Positions 15,829-24,631 are shown, counted from the first letter of the stretch. The stretch: 64,000 nt of DNA from DAOPKN01 sp035391225 (GCA_035391225.1 DAOPKN010000007.1:29990-93989); one strand, 5' to 3'. Notes: generated by a model from the sequence alone, not told the origin. Numbers and translations are program-made.

Positions 15829-17190
15829 TTACCCGTTTTCCCGGATGGATTCCACCACATCCACGATGCGGTGCGCAAAATGTTCAATCTGCTGGAGGTC
15901 TTTGCCTTCCAGCATCACCCGGATCAAGGGTTCCGTTCCCGAAGGGCGGAGCACCACGCGCCCTTCCTCACCCAGTTCCCTGCGAACCTCGGAAAGGATG
16001 GCCATCACTTTCTCGGATTCCATGATCATCTCCCGATCCGAGACCATCACGTTCTGCAGCACTTGCGGGAAGCGCGGAATGTCGCCCACCAAGGTGGAAA
16101 GGGGGCGATCGTAGTGTAGCATGGCTTCCAGAACGGTTAGGGCGGTGATCAACCCATCCCCGGTGGTACTCTTGTCGCGGAAAATCACGTGTCCAGACTG
16201 CTCCCCTCCAATCAGGGCTTCCGACTTGAGCATCTCTTCGAGCACGTACCGGTCTCCCACACGCGTGCGGACCATCTGCAAACCAGATTTTTTCAGGAAC
16301 ACTTCCAACCCCAGGTTACTCATGACGGTGGTAATCACCCGTGGGTTGGAAAGGGCCCCCCTATCCTTGTAGTACAGCGCACACAACCCCATGATCCGAT
16401 CCCCGTCCACCTGCTGCCCGTTTTCGTCCACGAGGATACAACGGTCGGCATCGCCGTCGAAGGCAATGCCAATCTGCGCCTTTTGCTCCAGCACACGTTG
16501 GGAAAGACCCGCGGTAAACTGGGAACCGCATTCCAGGTTTATGTTCAGCCCATCCGGATCATCGTTCATGACACGCACATCGAAACCGAGCATGCGCAAG
16601 GCTTCCGGAGCGATGCGAAAGGCTGCTCCATTCGCGGTATCCACCACGCAACGCAATTGCTTGGAGCCGGTGGATTGGTGGTTGCCCTGCAAGGGTAAAT
16701 CCCCGAAAAACTGGAACACGCGTTGCAAGTAGTGGCTTCGGGCGCGGGGAAAATCGCTCACGCTTCCGATCTGTTGATGGGTGCAAACCCGCATGCTTCC
16801 AGAAAGAACCACCTCTTCGATGTCCATTTCTTCCTCGTCGGGCAACTTAAACCCCTTGTTGAGAACCTTCAAACCGTTGTACTCGTAGGAATTGTGCGAG
16901 GCCGATATCATCACCCCAAGAGTGTTTTCCATGCGGGTAACCAAAGCCAATGCTGGTGTGGGCATGATTCCGCAACGGCACACTTCCATGCCTCCTGCTG
17001 CTGCACCCGACGCCACCGCGGATTCCAGCATTTCGCACGAAACCCGGGTATCTTTCGCCAAAAGCAGCTTGTTGCCGGAACCGCAGGAAGAGATCTGGGA
17101 AAGGGCATTTCCCAAGCGAAAGGCAACTTCCGCGGAAAGTTCCTTTCCGGCAACACCGCGGATTCCATCTGTTCCGAATAACTTCTTCAC
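15829..17190 (-). CDS. glmM: Phosphoglucosamine mutase
   Basis: A 453-residue GlmM of normal length. It begins KKLFGTDGIRG, has the active serine loop MISASHNSYEYNG, the metal loop AFDGDADRC, the sugar-binding GGEQSGHV and the C-terminal phosphate loop RPSGTEPLIRVMLEG. It turns glucosamine-6-phosphate into glucosamine-1-phosphate on the way to UDP-GlcNAc for peptidoglycan and lipid A. The start is a GTG at 17190 with GGGAGAA in front. It probably shares a transcript with the preceding coiled-coil protein and the following uvrA. Confidence 0.97.
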   Translation of the reverse strand: MKKLFGTDGIRGVAGKELSAEVAFRLGNALSQISSCGSGNKLLLAKDTRVSCEMLESAVASGAAAGGMEVCRCGIMPTPALALVTRMENTLGVMISASHNSYEYNGLKVLNKGFKLPDEEEMDIEEVVLSGSMRVCTHQQIGSVSDFPRARSHYLQRVFQFFGDLPLQGNHQSTGSKQLRCVVDTANGAAFRIAPEALRMLGFDVRVMNDDPDGLNINLECGSQFTAGLSQRVLEQKAQIGIAFDGDADRCILVDENGQQVDGDRIMGLCALYYKDRGALSNPRVITTVMSNLGLEVFLKKSGLQMVRTRVGDRYVLEEMLKSEALIGGEQSGHVIFRDKSTTGDGLITALTVLEAMLHYDRPLSTLVGDIPRFPQVLQNVMVSDREMIMESEKVMAILSEVRRELGEEGRVVLRPSGTEPLIRVMLEGKDLQQIEHFAHRIVDVVESIRENG

Positions 17191-17252
17191 GTGTTCTCCC
17201 CTCTTTCTCCCCCAGCAAGGTGGGCAACACCGGGCAGGGGGCTATGCAGGGC

Positions 17253-18665
17253 TCATTGACCCAGTTGCTGTAGAACGCTTTTGGCGTACGATTGGTACGT
17301 GCCTCCCTGGGCCAACTCGTTGGCCAGGGCTCGTGCGCTGGAAGTATCTCCCCGCTCCAACGCCATTTTCAACAAGTAGTACTTGGCGTGCACCACGAAC
17401 GAGGAACCCTCCCGCGAAAGAAGGCTCTCGAATTCGGCGCGCGCTTCCGTGGTTCTTCCCATGGCCAGGTACGATTGGGCGAGGTAGTAGCTGGAATCAT
17501 CCGCGAAATCGCTCGTGACATAGGCGCAGTACTCCAAGGCACCCAAAAAGGCAGAAATGGCAGTGGAATATTCCTCGGCCTTGTACGCCTTGTACCCCGT
17601 TTCGTAACCTTGGGCAATGGCATGTCGGAACGCAAGGTCTCGCTTGCGTTGGTACACCGTAGCCAGGTCGCCCAGGGGCAACGCATCGAGGTTTGCTTCC
17701 AGGAAGTACTGGGCGCTCTGCAAGTAATCCTGTGCCAGCAAGCGATCTTCGCCCAATAGCAGCTTCTTGTATTGCAACGCATCTTCCTCCCCGGGGGGGA
17801 TGGGCAAACTGGAGCGCTCCGCGTTCAAACGCTTCTCCAGCGATTCCACCTGGGCCACTTTTTGGTCCACGGAAACTTGCAAATTCTTGACTTGGGATTG
17901 CAGCTCTTGGAGCTGATCCTGCAACACCTCTTCGCTCCGCTGGGAATCCTCCAATTGCTTTTGCAGCTCGGAAAGAGCGGTAGACGAATCCTGCAGCAAA
18001 GCCAGCTGCTCCCCGAGGCTCTTCAATTGCGCTTCCAATTGGCGGATCGTGTCGTCCTTCTTGGACAGCAAGGCATTTGCCTGGGCAAGCTCTTTTTGCA
18101 GGGATTCCGTAAGGGTGGCGCCCGAAGTGGGCAGTGGAGCAACCACGGCAGTGGTTGTCGCGGATCGCACTTGATCCGTGAGCTGCTGGATTTGGGAATC
18201 TTTCTCCGAAACCAGGTTCGCGTACTTCTCCAACTCGATTTCATACGTTTCCTTCATCTTTGCCAGATCATCCATGAGCGCTTGCTCGCGCGCGGAAACG
18301 GCGACGCTGCTGGAGGTGGACGACCCGGAAAGAACCGCAACCTGGGCCTGGCTTTTCTCCAGCTCTTCTTGCAGCCGGCTTACCTCGGCTTGCAGTTCCT
18401 CCAGTTGCCCCGCGTCAACGCCTTCCCCACCGGGAGATTGCTCTTGCAGGAAATCCACGCGGCGTTGCAGTTCCTCGTTCTGCACGCGCAACGAGTTGAT
18501 GGTTTGGGCCGCGGTGGAAGATTGCTGGCGAAGATTCACCAGCTCGATGCGCGAGGTACTGATTTCATTCTGCGCCCGAAAGTACAACAGAAAAAAAGCA
18601 ATAAATGAAGCCGCAAAAAGTAACGTTAAGATGAAAAATAACTTGGCGAGCTTTTCCAAGATCAT
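17253..18665 (-). CDS. Membrane-anchored coiled-coil protein with TPR-like C-terminus
   Basis: A 470-residue protein. One membrane helix at residues 7-27 (LFFILTLLFAASFIAFFLLYF) is followed by about 280 residues of coiled coil rich in E, Q and L, then a helical C-terminal region (about 310-470) whose pattern, such as YETGYKAYKAEEYSTAISAFLGAL and YYLAQSYLAMGRTTEARAEFESLL, fits tetratricopeptide repeats. The layout resembles periplasmic scaffold proteins of the YbgF/CpoB sort, but I do not recognise a family. The ATG at 18665 has GGAGG in front and a TATAAT on the minus strand at 18703-18708. It precedes glmM, suggesting an envelope role. Confidence 0.7.
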   Translation of the reverse strand: MILEKLAKLFFILTLLFAASFIAFFLLYFRAQNEISTSRIELVNLRQQSSTAAQTINSLRVQNEELQRRVDFLQEQSPGGEGVDAGQLEELQAEVSRLQEELEKSQAQVAVLSGSSTSSSVAVSAREQALMDDLAKMKETYEIELEKYANLVSEKDSQIQQLTDQVRSATTTAVVAPLPTSGATLTESLQKELAQANALLSKKDDTIRQLEAQLKSLGEQLALLQDSSTALSELQKQLEDSQRSEEVLQDQLQELQSQVKNLQVSVDQKVAQVESLEKRLNAERSSLPIPPGEEDALQYKKLLLGEDRLLAQDYLQSAQYFLEANLDALPLGDLATVYQRKRDLAFRHAIAQGYETGYKAYKAEEYSTAISAFLGALEYCAYVTSDFADDSSYYLAQSYLAMGRTTEARAEFESLLSREGSSFVVHAKYYLLKMALERGDTSSARALANELAQGGTYQSYAKSVLQQLGQ

Positions 18666-18702
18666 CGCCTCCAACGGAATCCTGTTTTTTCGTTCGGAAT
18701 AT

Positions 18703-18708
18703 ATTATA
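18703..18708 (-). promoter_or_regulatory. -10 box of the coiled-coil protein/glmM/uvrA operon
   Basis: TATAAT on the minus strand lies about 40 bases before the start of the coiled-coil gene. The AT-rich stretch 18699-18716 also offers TATACT on the plus strand (18705-18710) for the divergent GNAT-DUF501 gene, so the two promoters overlap. Confidence 0.5.
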
Positions 18709-18750
18709 CTATATACCTTGTTTGAAGGAAAAAAACCAGGAGGGATTTTT

Positions 18751-20163
18751 ATGCAAACACGGATCCGCCAAGCCACGTGGAACGACCGCCCTACCATTTT
18801 GGAACTTTCTGCCAAGATTTGGGAGGGGGAAGACTACATCCCATTCACGCTGGACCACTGGTTGCATTCCGGAGATCCCCTGCTGGTTCTCGAGGACACG
18901 GCCTCGAAAAGGGTGCTGGGGGTGGATCACTCCCTTTTCCTGGGAGAAACAGCCTGGTTGGAAGCTCTTCGCATCGACCCTGCGGTGGAAGGCAGGGGTC
19001 TGGGTTTCCGCATTTTCCAAGAGATGATGCGGCGTACCCTGGAACGCAAACCCCGCGAAATCGAAACCATGATCTGGTCCGAGAATCCTGCCAGCTTGCG
19101 GTTGACCCAAAAGTTCGGCTTTGTTCCCCTTGCCCGGTACCACCTTTTGGAGAAGCCAACCGTCGCTTCCGGCCACACCTTTTTCCCCTGGGTGCGCGCG
19201 CTCTTCCCCGCAGAGTTACCCCGGCTTTTGGGAGACTTTTCTCCCTTCCTGGAAGCAAGCGGCCATCGCTTTTGCGAGGGTTGGGTGGTCTTTCCTTCCG
19301 TGGACCAACTGGGCAATACCGTGCTGCTGGAACATCCCCACGGGAAGATCCTGGCCAAGAAGAACCTGCATGAACCACAGGTTCTTTCCATCCTTCTTTC
19401 CACGCCACCGGGAAGCTGGTTGGGGGAAGCGGTGGAGCAATTGCAATCTTGGGCAGGCGCACACGGGTTCTCCCGGCTGCTGCTCAGCCTTCCCTTTCCC
19501 CTACAACACTGGCTGGAAGATTTCCGTTCCCAGGGCTTTTTTTCCCTGGATTACGATTGCTCCGATCCCGGCCACAACCCCTTCGCAACCCATTTCCGCT
19601 ACCTGCCGCAACGTTTCGATGACGGCATCGTGGCGGGGCAACTCGGATTGAAGAGCGGAACTGCCGGAAACTTGTACCGCGTGGTAACCAGATGCGGCTA
19701 CGGTTTTCCCCGTGTGGTGGAGAGCTTTCCCTTGAAGAAGGGAAAACCTTTTCCCACCCTCTTCTATCTCACCTGCCCCCACTTGCACCGGGAGGTCTCC
19801 CGCTTGGAGGAAGTGGGGCTGATCTCCGCCTGGGAAAAGGATTTGGATCGAGACGAACAAGCACGAAACCACGCGTTCTACGCCAGACTCCGCCAGGAGC
19901 GCCTGGACTTCCACCACGGAGCGGGAAACGGCGAGTTCCACCCGGCATTCCAAAAAGGGATTGGCGGGATTTCCGACCCTGGCCATCTCAAGTGCCTGCA
20001 CCTGCACGTTGCCACCCACATCGCGGGGATCGAAGAAAGCATCGGCAAACGCATACTGTGCACACTGCAGCAAAAGGGTGTTTCGCTGGATTGCCCCACC
20101 ATGGAATGTTTTCCCTTCCTGGAGAAACAGTGGAAATCTCCCAGTGTCAGCGGGGAACGGTAG
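18751..20163 (+). CDS. GNAT acetyltransferase fused to a DUF501 domain
   Basis: A 470-residue protein. Residues 1-135 are a GNAT acyltransferase with the acetyl-CoA loop EALRIDPAVEGRGLGFRIF and the closing ENPASLRLTQKFGFVPL. Residues about 135-290 look like a second, degenerate GNAT-like unit. Residues about 305-460 match DUF501: VVTRCGYGFPRVVES, GKPFPTLFYLTCPHLHREVSRLE and the end GHLKCLHLHVATHIAG. DUF501 is usually a stand-alone small protein of unknown function. The ATG at 18751 has AGGAGGG in front. The end overlaps the convergent phospholipase-like gene by 17 bases. The substrate is unknown. Confidence 0.75.
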   Translation: MQTRIRQATWNDRPTILELSAKIWEGEDYIPFTLDHWLHSGDPLLVLEDTASKRVLGVDHSLFLGETAWLEALRIDPAVEGRGLGFRIFQEMMRRTLERKPREIETMIWSENPASLRLTQKFGFVPLARYHLLEKPTVASGHTFFPWVRALFPAELPRLLGDFSPFLEASGHRFCEGWVVFPSVDQLGNTVLLEHPHGKILAKKNLHEPQVLSILLSTPPGSWLGEAVEQLQSWAGAHGFSRLLLSLPFPLQHWLEDFRSQGFFSLDYDCSDPGHNPFATHFRYLPQRFDDGIVAGQLGLKSGTAGNLYRVVTRCGYGFPRVVESFPLKKGKPFPTLFYLTCPHLHREVSRLEEVGLISAWEKDLDRDEQARNHAFYARLRQERLDFHHGAGNGEFHPAFQKGIGGISDPGHLKCLHLHVATHIAGIEESIGKRILCTLQQKGVSLDCPTMECFPFLEKQWKSPSVSGER

Positions 20164-21154
20164 AAAAAGGCAGCGAGTACTCGTGCCAGAGCTCCCAAAA
20201 ATGCTGCTGGAAAGCGTCTACGAGCAAAGCATCGCGGGTGACCAGCAAGAACTCGTGGTTCTTTTGCTGCGCGGAGAGCGTCCAGTTGTAGGAGCCCAAC
20301 ACCAAGGTCCGCCCATCCACCAGCGCGAATTTCTCGTGCAGCAAGCCAGGTTCTCGGGTATCGTAGCGCACCTGGCAAAAGGGGAACAAATCGCGTACCA
20401 CGCTGTAAGGACCCGAAAGGTTCCAGTCCTTGTCCGCCAAAACATGCACACGAACACCATTGGCGGCCAGAACGGCCAGTGTGCGTGCAAGGCGGTAATC
20501 GCTGAACGCATACATTCCAATGAGAATGCTTTCCCTTGCACGCGCCAGCTGCCCCACGAGTTCGTCGAACGGCGCATCTCCCGGGGAAAAAAACACCCCA
20601 ACATCGGCACGGGCTTGCTTTGACTGCGGGAAAAGGGAAAAAAAGGAATCAAAATGTTCTTGGAAAGCGGCGATAAGTTGGGGAGAGTAGGTCAATACCC
20701 CGAAATTTTCGTGCAGGTCCAAGCTCGTGGGGGTCAGGTTCGCCGAAGATAGCCACAGCGCATCGCTGTCGCGTATCATGTACTTGCAATGCATCAACCC
20801 GGACGCATCATCGCATTTCCGCGCCACTTCCGCGCTTAGCCCCTCGATGGCTTGATGCGCGTTTTCCGTGAAAAGGCGCACCGAAACTCCGTGTGCCGCC
20901 CGCTCGTTCACCAGCGCCACCATCTCGGGATCTTGCAAGTCGTAGATGCACACGTCCAACGAACGGCGTGCCTGCGCGATAAAGGTGCGGGTAAAATCCC
21001 GCAACCCCTGTTCGCGAAACACCACCTGGAATTCCCCTTGGATGGGCTGCCCAGTACACAACGGCAGGAAGAGCAATCCCAACAAAAAAATCCCGGCAAA
21101 ACCGGGAATCCAGCGGACCTTTTTTGCGAAAATCCAGCAAAGGATGTTCCTCAT
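20147..21154 (-). CDS. Secreted phospholipase D-like protein
   Basis: A 335-residue protein with an N-terminal hydrophobic export segment (FAGIFLLGLLFLPLC), possibly ending in a lipobox cysteine, then two HKD modules. The first is GLMHCKYMIRDSDALWLSSANLT, close to residues 118-140 (HxKx4D and an SxN), the second LLHEKFALVDGRTLVLGSYN near 275-295. Two HKD motifs form one active site in phospholipases D, cardiolipin synthases and related nucleases; the substrate is not clear. The ATG at 21154 lies only 13 bases after the tRNA-Arg gene and lacks a good ribosome site, so the start is uncertain and it may be transcribed with the tRNAs. Confidence 0.8.
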   Translation of the reverse strand: MRNILCWIFAKKVRWIPGFAGIFLLGLLFLPLCTGQPIQGEFQVVFREQGLRDFTRTFIAQARRSLDVCIYDLQDPEMVALVNERAAHGVSVRLFTENAHQAIEGLSAEVARKCDDASGLMHCKYMIRDSDALWLSSANLTPTSLDLHENFGVLTYSPQLIAAFQEHFDSFFSLFPQSKQARADVGVFFSPGDAPFDELVGQLARARESILIGMYAFSDYRLARTLAVLAANGVRVHVLADKDWNLSGPYSVVRDLFPFCQVRYDTREPGLLHEKFALVDGRTLVLGSYNWTLSAQQKNHEFLLVTRDALLVDAFQQHFWELWHEYSLPFSTVPR

Positions 21155-21166
21155 ACACTATGAAAT

Positions 21167-21243
21167 TGGCGTGCTCGGGGAGATTCGAACTCCCAGCCTC
21201 CACATCCGCAGTGTGACGCTCTATCCAATTGAGCTACGAGCAC
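21167..21243 (-). tRNA. tRNA-Arg (anticodon GCG)
   Basis: On the minus strand the acceptor is GTGCTCG/CGAGCAC with discriminator G and an encoded CCA. The D arm is GCTCAATTGGATAGAGC, the anticodon stem TCACA/TGTGG encloses the loop CTGCGGA, giving GCG, and the T arm is GGGAGTTCGAATCTCCC. It reads CGC and CGU. Most bacteria read these with tRNA-Arg(ACG), edited to ICG, so a genomic GCG is uncommon. Confidence 0.93.
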
Positions 21244-21246
21244 AAA

Positions 21247-21338
<92 letters not shown>

Positions 21339-21351
21339 AGAAATCTGGGGT

Positions 21352-21380
21352 AGTATAGCACACTTTATTTTCTTTTTCAA
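21352..21380 (-). promoter_or_regulatory. Promoter of the tRNA-Ser/tRNA-Arg unit
   Basis: On the minus strand a -35 box TTGAAA (21375-21380), a 17-base spacer and a -10 box TATACT (21352-21357). Transcription would begin about 7 bases before the mature tRNA-Ser. Confidence 0.85.
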
Positions 21381-21460
21381 GTCATCTGCCTTGGCCCACC
21401 TTTCCCCGCACCTCCCGCTTTTTTCCAAAATCCGCCAAGTTTCTCCGCATTTCCACCGTA

Positions 21461-21475
21461 ATGGCAGTTTGCCAT
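21461..21475. promoter_or_regulatory. Inverted repeat upstream of the sugar transporter promoter
   Basis: ATGGCA-GTT-TGCCAT is a perfect inverted repeat 22 bases before the -35 box of the ABC transporter. It could be an operator for a sugar-responsive regulator; no regulator gene is adjacent. The remainder of 21381-21497 shows nothing I can identify. Confidence 0.35.
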
Positions 21476-21497
21476 GGATATTCCCGGATAATCAGCC

Positions 21498-21526
21498 TTG
21501 GTGGACTACTGGCAGCGTGTTATAAT
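21498..21526 (+). promoter_or_regulatory. Promoter of the sugar ABC transporter operon
   Basis: A -35 box TTGGTG (21498-21503), a 17-base spacer and a consensus -10 TATAAT (21521-21526) with an extended TGT in front. The GTG start of the binding protein is 33 bases further on. Confidence 0.8.
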
Positions 21527-21558
21527 GTTAAGGTTACCATTTAAAAGGAGGGATTTTT

Positions 21559-22827
21559 GTGAAGAAGTTGCTTTTCGTTTTTCTTGCGATCGTTTTCTCC
21601 ATGAGCTTGTTCGCGGCTACCATCAACATTCTTGCCTGGGACGATGCGTACACGCGCTCGCTCAAAGAACTTTTGCCCGAGTTTGAGAAAGCCACCGGTC
21701 ACAAGGTGAACCTGGAACTGATCCCCTCGGGTTCCATGCTGGAAAAAACCGCGCTTGGTGTTCAGGCACGGAGCACCAACTACGACCTGGTCACCATCGA
21801 CGAGGGAAACGTTGCCCGTTTCGGTTCGTTGCTTCTCCCCTACGCGGATTGGCCCAACGGCAAAACGTATCAAAAGATCACCCCCGAGGAGATCTCTGCG
21901 GCTCTGTTCGATGCGGCGACCTGGGGCGGAGTAATCAAGGGGATGCCCATCAATGCGAACGCGTACGTTTGGATGACACGCGAAGACATCGTGAACAACC
22001 CCGAGTACCAAGCGGAATTCAAAGCCATGTTCGGCTACGATTTCCAGGTTCCCCAAACACTGGACCAACTGATGAACATGGCCATTTTCTTGCAGGGAAA
22101 GGGCATTTTCGGCTGGGCCCCCTTCACCAAGTCCACCGAAGGTTCCACCTGTGAAGCCATCCTCTTCTTCGAGGCATTCGGCACCTCTTTCATGGAAATG
22201 GTGGATGGCAAGTACCAAGTGGTGCTGGATCGCGAAAAAGCCATCCAGGCCATCCTGTTCTACAAAGAACTGCTGCAGTACGCCCCTCCCGGAGCATTGG
22301 ATTATGGCCACAGCGAACGCATTGCAGCCTACAACCAGGGAAGGGTCTTCTCCATGTTCCAATGGCCCGGCATCGTTCCCAGCCACGAAAACCCCGAAGA
22401 GTCTCTCGTAGCGGGAAAATCCATCTACTCTGCTCCTCCCGCGGGTCCCCAGAAGCGTGCTGCCGTGCGTGGCGTATGGATCATCGGTATTCCCTCCGCC
22501 TCGAAACAAGCACAAGCCGCCGCGGAATTCGTGTACTGGTGGGGTTCCAAGGCAACCGGAGAGCAATTGGTCGAAGCTGGACAGATCCCGTTCCGCAAAG
22601 ACCTTCTTGGGGATCCTGCCCTGATCGCCTCCAAACCCTGGTTCAAGGGAATCGGCGAATCCAGCGAATTTGCGGTTAGCCGACCCAACAAGATCGAGTA
22701 CTACCCCGAAGTGTCGGATATGATCAAGTTGAGCTGGCTGGCGGGGGTCAGTGGGCAACTTTCCGCCGAGCAAGCCGTCGACAAAATGATCGCCGACGTG
22801 CAGGCAGTCATTGCCAAGCATGAATAA
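21559..22827 (+). CDS. Sugar ABC transporter substrate-binding protein
   Basis: A 422-residue extracellular solute-binding protein of family 1 (maltose-binding type). A signal peptide (MKKLLFVFLAIVFSMSLFAA) is cut after the AxA-like site, and the mature part begins TINILAWDD. YDLVTIDEG, MPINANAYVWMTRED and the C-terminal substrate-closing regions fit the fold. It captures a sugar, or an oligosaccharide, and delivers it to the permeases encoded next. It starts at GTG with AAGGAGGG in front. The ATPase (MsmX/MalK type) is not in the window and may be shared. The sugar cannot be named. Confidence 0.92.
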   Translation: MKKLLFVFLAIVFSMSLFAATINILAWDDAYTRSLKELLPEFEKATGHKVNLELIPSGSMLEKTALGVQARSTNYDLVTIDEGNVARFGSLLLPYADWPNGKTYQKITPEEISAALFDAATWGGVIKGMPINANAYVWMTREDIVNNPEYQAEFKAMFGYDFQVPQTLDQLMNMAIFLQGKGIFGWAPFTKSTEGSTCEAILFFEAFGTSFMEMVDGKYQVVLDREKAIQAILFYKELLQYAPPGALDYGHSERIAAYNQGRVFSMFQWPGIVPSHENPEESLVAGKSIYSAPPAGPQKRAAVRGVWIIGIPSASKQAQAAAEFVYWWGSKATGEQLVEAGQIPFRKDLLGDPALIASKPWFKGIGESSEFAVSRPNKIEYYPEVSDMIKLSWLAGVSGQLSAEQAVDKMIADVQAVIAKHE

Positions 22828-22856
22828 TCAAGAGCCTTCACGCTCTGGCTCTATGC

Positions 22857-22889
22857 AACCCTCCCGGGATCTTTTTCCCCGGGAGGGTT
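22857..22889 (+). promoter_or_regulatory. Intercistronic hairpin masking the permease ribosome site
   Basis: AACCCTCCCGGG and CCCGGGAGGGTT form a perfect 12-bp stem around a T-rich loop, followed by CTTCTCT. The 3' arm contains GGGAGGG, the only good ribosome site for the permease. Such elements after binding-protein genes stabilise the upstream mRNA or partly end transcription, keeping permease levels lower. Confidence 0.8.
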
Positions 22890-22909
22890 CTTCTCTGACC
22901 AAGAAAAAG

Positions 22910-23764
22910 ATGCCCACGTTATACTTCATCCTCCCCGCGGCTCTCATCGTTGGGGCAGTTCTTCTCTTTCCGGTTCTGTACGCGCTGGGTCTGTCTTTCT
23001 TCCATTATCCCCTTGTGGATGATGGAACGCGGCAATTCAACGGTCTACAGAACTATTGGACATTGTTCACCGACCCGGAATTTTGGAATTCGCTGTGGCG
23101 GCAACTGGGCTTTATCCTGATCGCCATACCCATCGAACTGGTGATTGGCTTTTTCGTGGCCCTTCTCTTTTCCCGTGACTTTTTCGCGGGCAAAGTTTTG
23201 CGCACCCTCTTGCTACTGCCTGTGTTCATCCTTCCGGTCCTATCGGGTTTAACCTGGCGCCTGATGCTGCAACCCGAGTATGGCGCCCTTTCGTTCCTGC
23301 TTTCCAAAATTGGTTTTGGCGGAAAAACCATCCTGGCGGAGCCAAACCTTGCGTACACCGCGGTGATCGTGCAGGACATCTGGAGGATGTGGCCGTTCAT
23401 GTTCATGATCCTGTACGCGGGTCTTTCCAACATCCCCAGGGAACTGTTGGAAGCAGCCAACCTGGACGGGGCAGGTTTTTTCAAGAAGATCACCTCGGTC
23501 ACCATCCCCTTGCTCAAGCCAACCATTACCACTGCCCTGCTGTTGCGCGTGATTGATGCACTGCGCATCTTTTCGGAGATCTTCGTCATGACGGATGGGG
23601 GCCCGGGGAATGCAACCATGCTGTTCTCCATCTACACGTACCGGCAGGCCTTCAAGTACTTCAACATCGGAATCGCTTCCGCGATGGCTGTGATCCTCCT
23701 AATAATCGCCATCCTGTTTGCGCTGACCCTGGTCCGAAAAAACATGGACCTGGATACCATGTAA
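22910..23764 (+). CDS. Sugar ABC transporter permease (MalF/UgpA type)
   Basis: A permease of about 284 residues with six predicted membrane helices and the EAA loop ELLEAANLDGAGFFKKITSVTIPLL that docks on the ATPase. It pairs with the next gene to form the membrane channel of the importer. The start is uncertain. ATG at 22910 (MPTLYFILPA) suits the family, but the only strong ribosome site, GGGAGGG at 22881-22887, is ideally spaced for a CTG at 22895 in the same frame (L-T-K-K-K-M). Earlier ATGs at 22811 and 22853 would place the hairpin inside the gene and add an unlikely N-terminus. Confidence 0.9.
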   Translation: MPTLYFILPAALIVGAVLLFPVLYALGLSFFHYPLVDDGTRQFNGLQNYWTLFTDPEFWNSLWRQLGFILIAIPIELVIGFFVALLFSRDFFAGKVLRTLLLLPVFILPVLSGLTWRLMLQPEYGALSFLLSKIGFGGKTILAEPNLAYTAVIVQDIWRMWPFMFMILYAGLSNIPRELLEAANLDGAGFFKKITSVTIPLLKPTITTALLLRVIDALRIFSEIFVMTDGGPGNATMLFSIYTYRQAFKYFNIGIASAMAVILLIIAILFALTLVRKNMDLDTM

Positions 23765-23780
23765 CGGAGGTGAGCTGCAG

Positions 23781-24605
23781 ATGAATCGAAAGAAGAAATG
23801 GATCACCTTGGCCATCACCATCACGGCTTTTGCGATTGTTATCGTGGAGATGTTTCCCATCGTCATCATCGTGCTAAACGGCTTCAAACGGGATATCGAC
23901 ATATGGTCGCAGAATCCCTTTTCCTTCCAGTTCACCCTGCGTAGTTACCAAAAGGTCTTTGCACGGGACGACTTCCTGCTGGGACTCAAAAACAGCTTGA
24001 TCGTTGGCCTTTCATCCACAGCAATCTCCATCCTGGCTGGTGCGATGGCTTCCTACGGCATTGCCCGTTTCCACTTCCGTGGCAGAAAGACCGTATCGTA
24101 TTCCTTCCTCATTTCCCGGATGGTGCCCCAGATTTCCCTGGCCATTCCGCTCTACCTTCTGTTCTCACGGATCGGGTTGCGGGACAACTTGCTGGCACTT
24201 GTGCTGGCGTACACCAGTTTCAACATCCCCTACGTGATCTGGTTGTTACTGCCATTTTTTGCATCCATCCCCAAAACATTCGAAGAGGCAGCCCTCGTGG
24301 ATGGATGCAACCGAAAGCAGATTTTCTGGAAGATCTTCCTCCCCCTTACCGCGCCGGGCTTGGTGGTTGCTTCCGTTTTCGCCTTTATCATGTCCTGGAA
24401 CGAGTTCATCTACGCATTGATCCTCACCGGGAATCAAAGCAAAACCGCACCGATCTCCATCAACGGTTTCATGGGGCAGTACGCCCCCGAATGGGGGCAG
24501 TTGGCCGCAGCCGGAACGCTGATCTTGATTCCCATCTTCGTGTTTACGCTGAGCTTGCAGCGATACATCATCAAGGGACTTACGGCGGGGGGAATCAAGG
24601 GGTAG
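23781..24605 (+). CDS. Sugar ABC transporter permease (MalG/UgpE type)
   Basis: A 274-residue inner-membrane permease with six predicted helices and the EAA loop FEEAALVDGCNRKQIFWKIF followed by LPL. It ends GLTAGGIKG, the usual tail of MalG-type permeases (xxGxxxGAVKG). It starts at ATG with GGAGGTGAG in front, 17 bases after the first permease, and is closed by a terminator, so the operon is binding protein, permease, permease. Confidence 0.94.
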   Translation: MNRKKKWITLAITITAFAIVIVEMFPIVIIVLNGFKRDIDIWSQNPFSFQFTLRSYQKVFARDDFLLGLKNSLIVGLSSTAISILAGAMASYGIARFHFRGRKTVSYSFLISRMVPQISLAIPLYLLFSRIGLRDNLLALVLAYTSFNIPYVIWLLLPFFASIPKTFEEAALVDGCNRKQIFWKIFLPLTAPGLVVASVFAFIMSWNEFIYALILTGNQSKTAPISINGFMGQYAPEWGQLAAAGTLILIPIFVFTLSLQRYIIKGLTAGGIKG

Positions 24606-24631
24606 AGAGAACCTATTCCCAGCTTTCGTGC

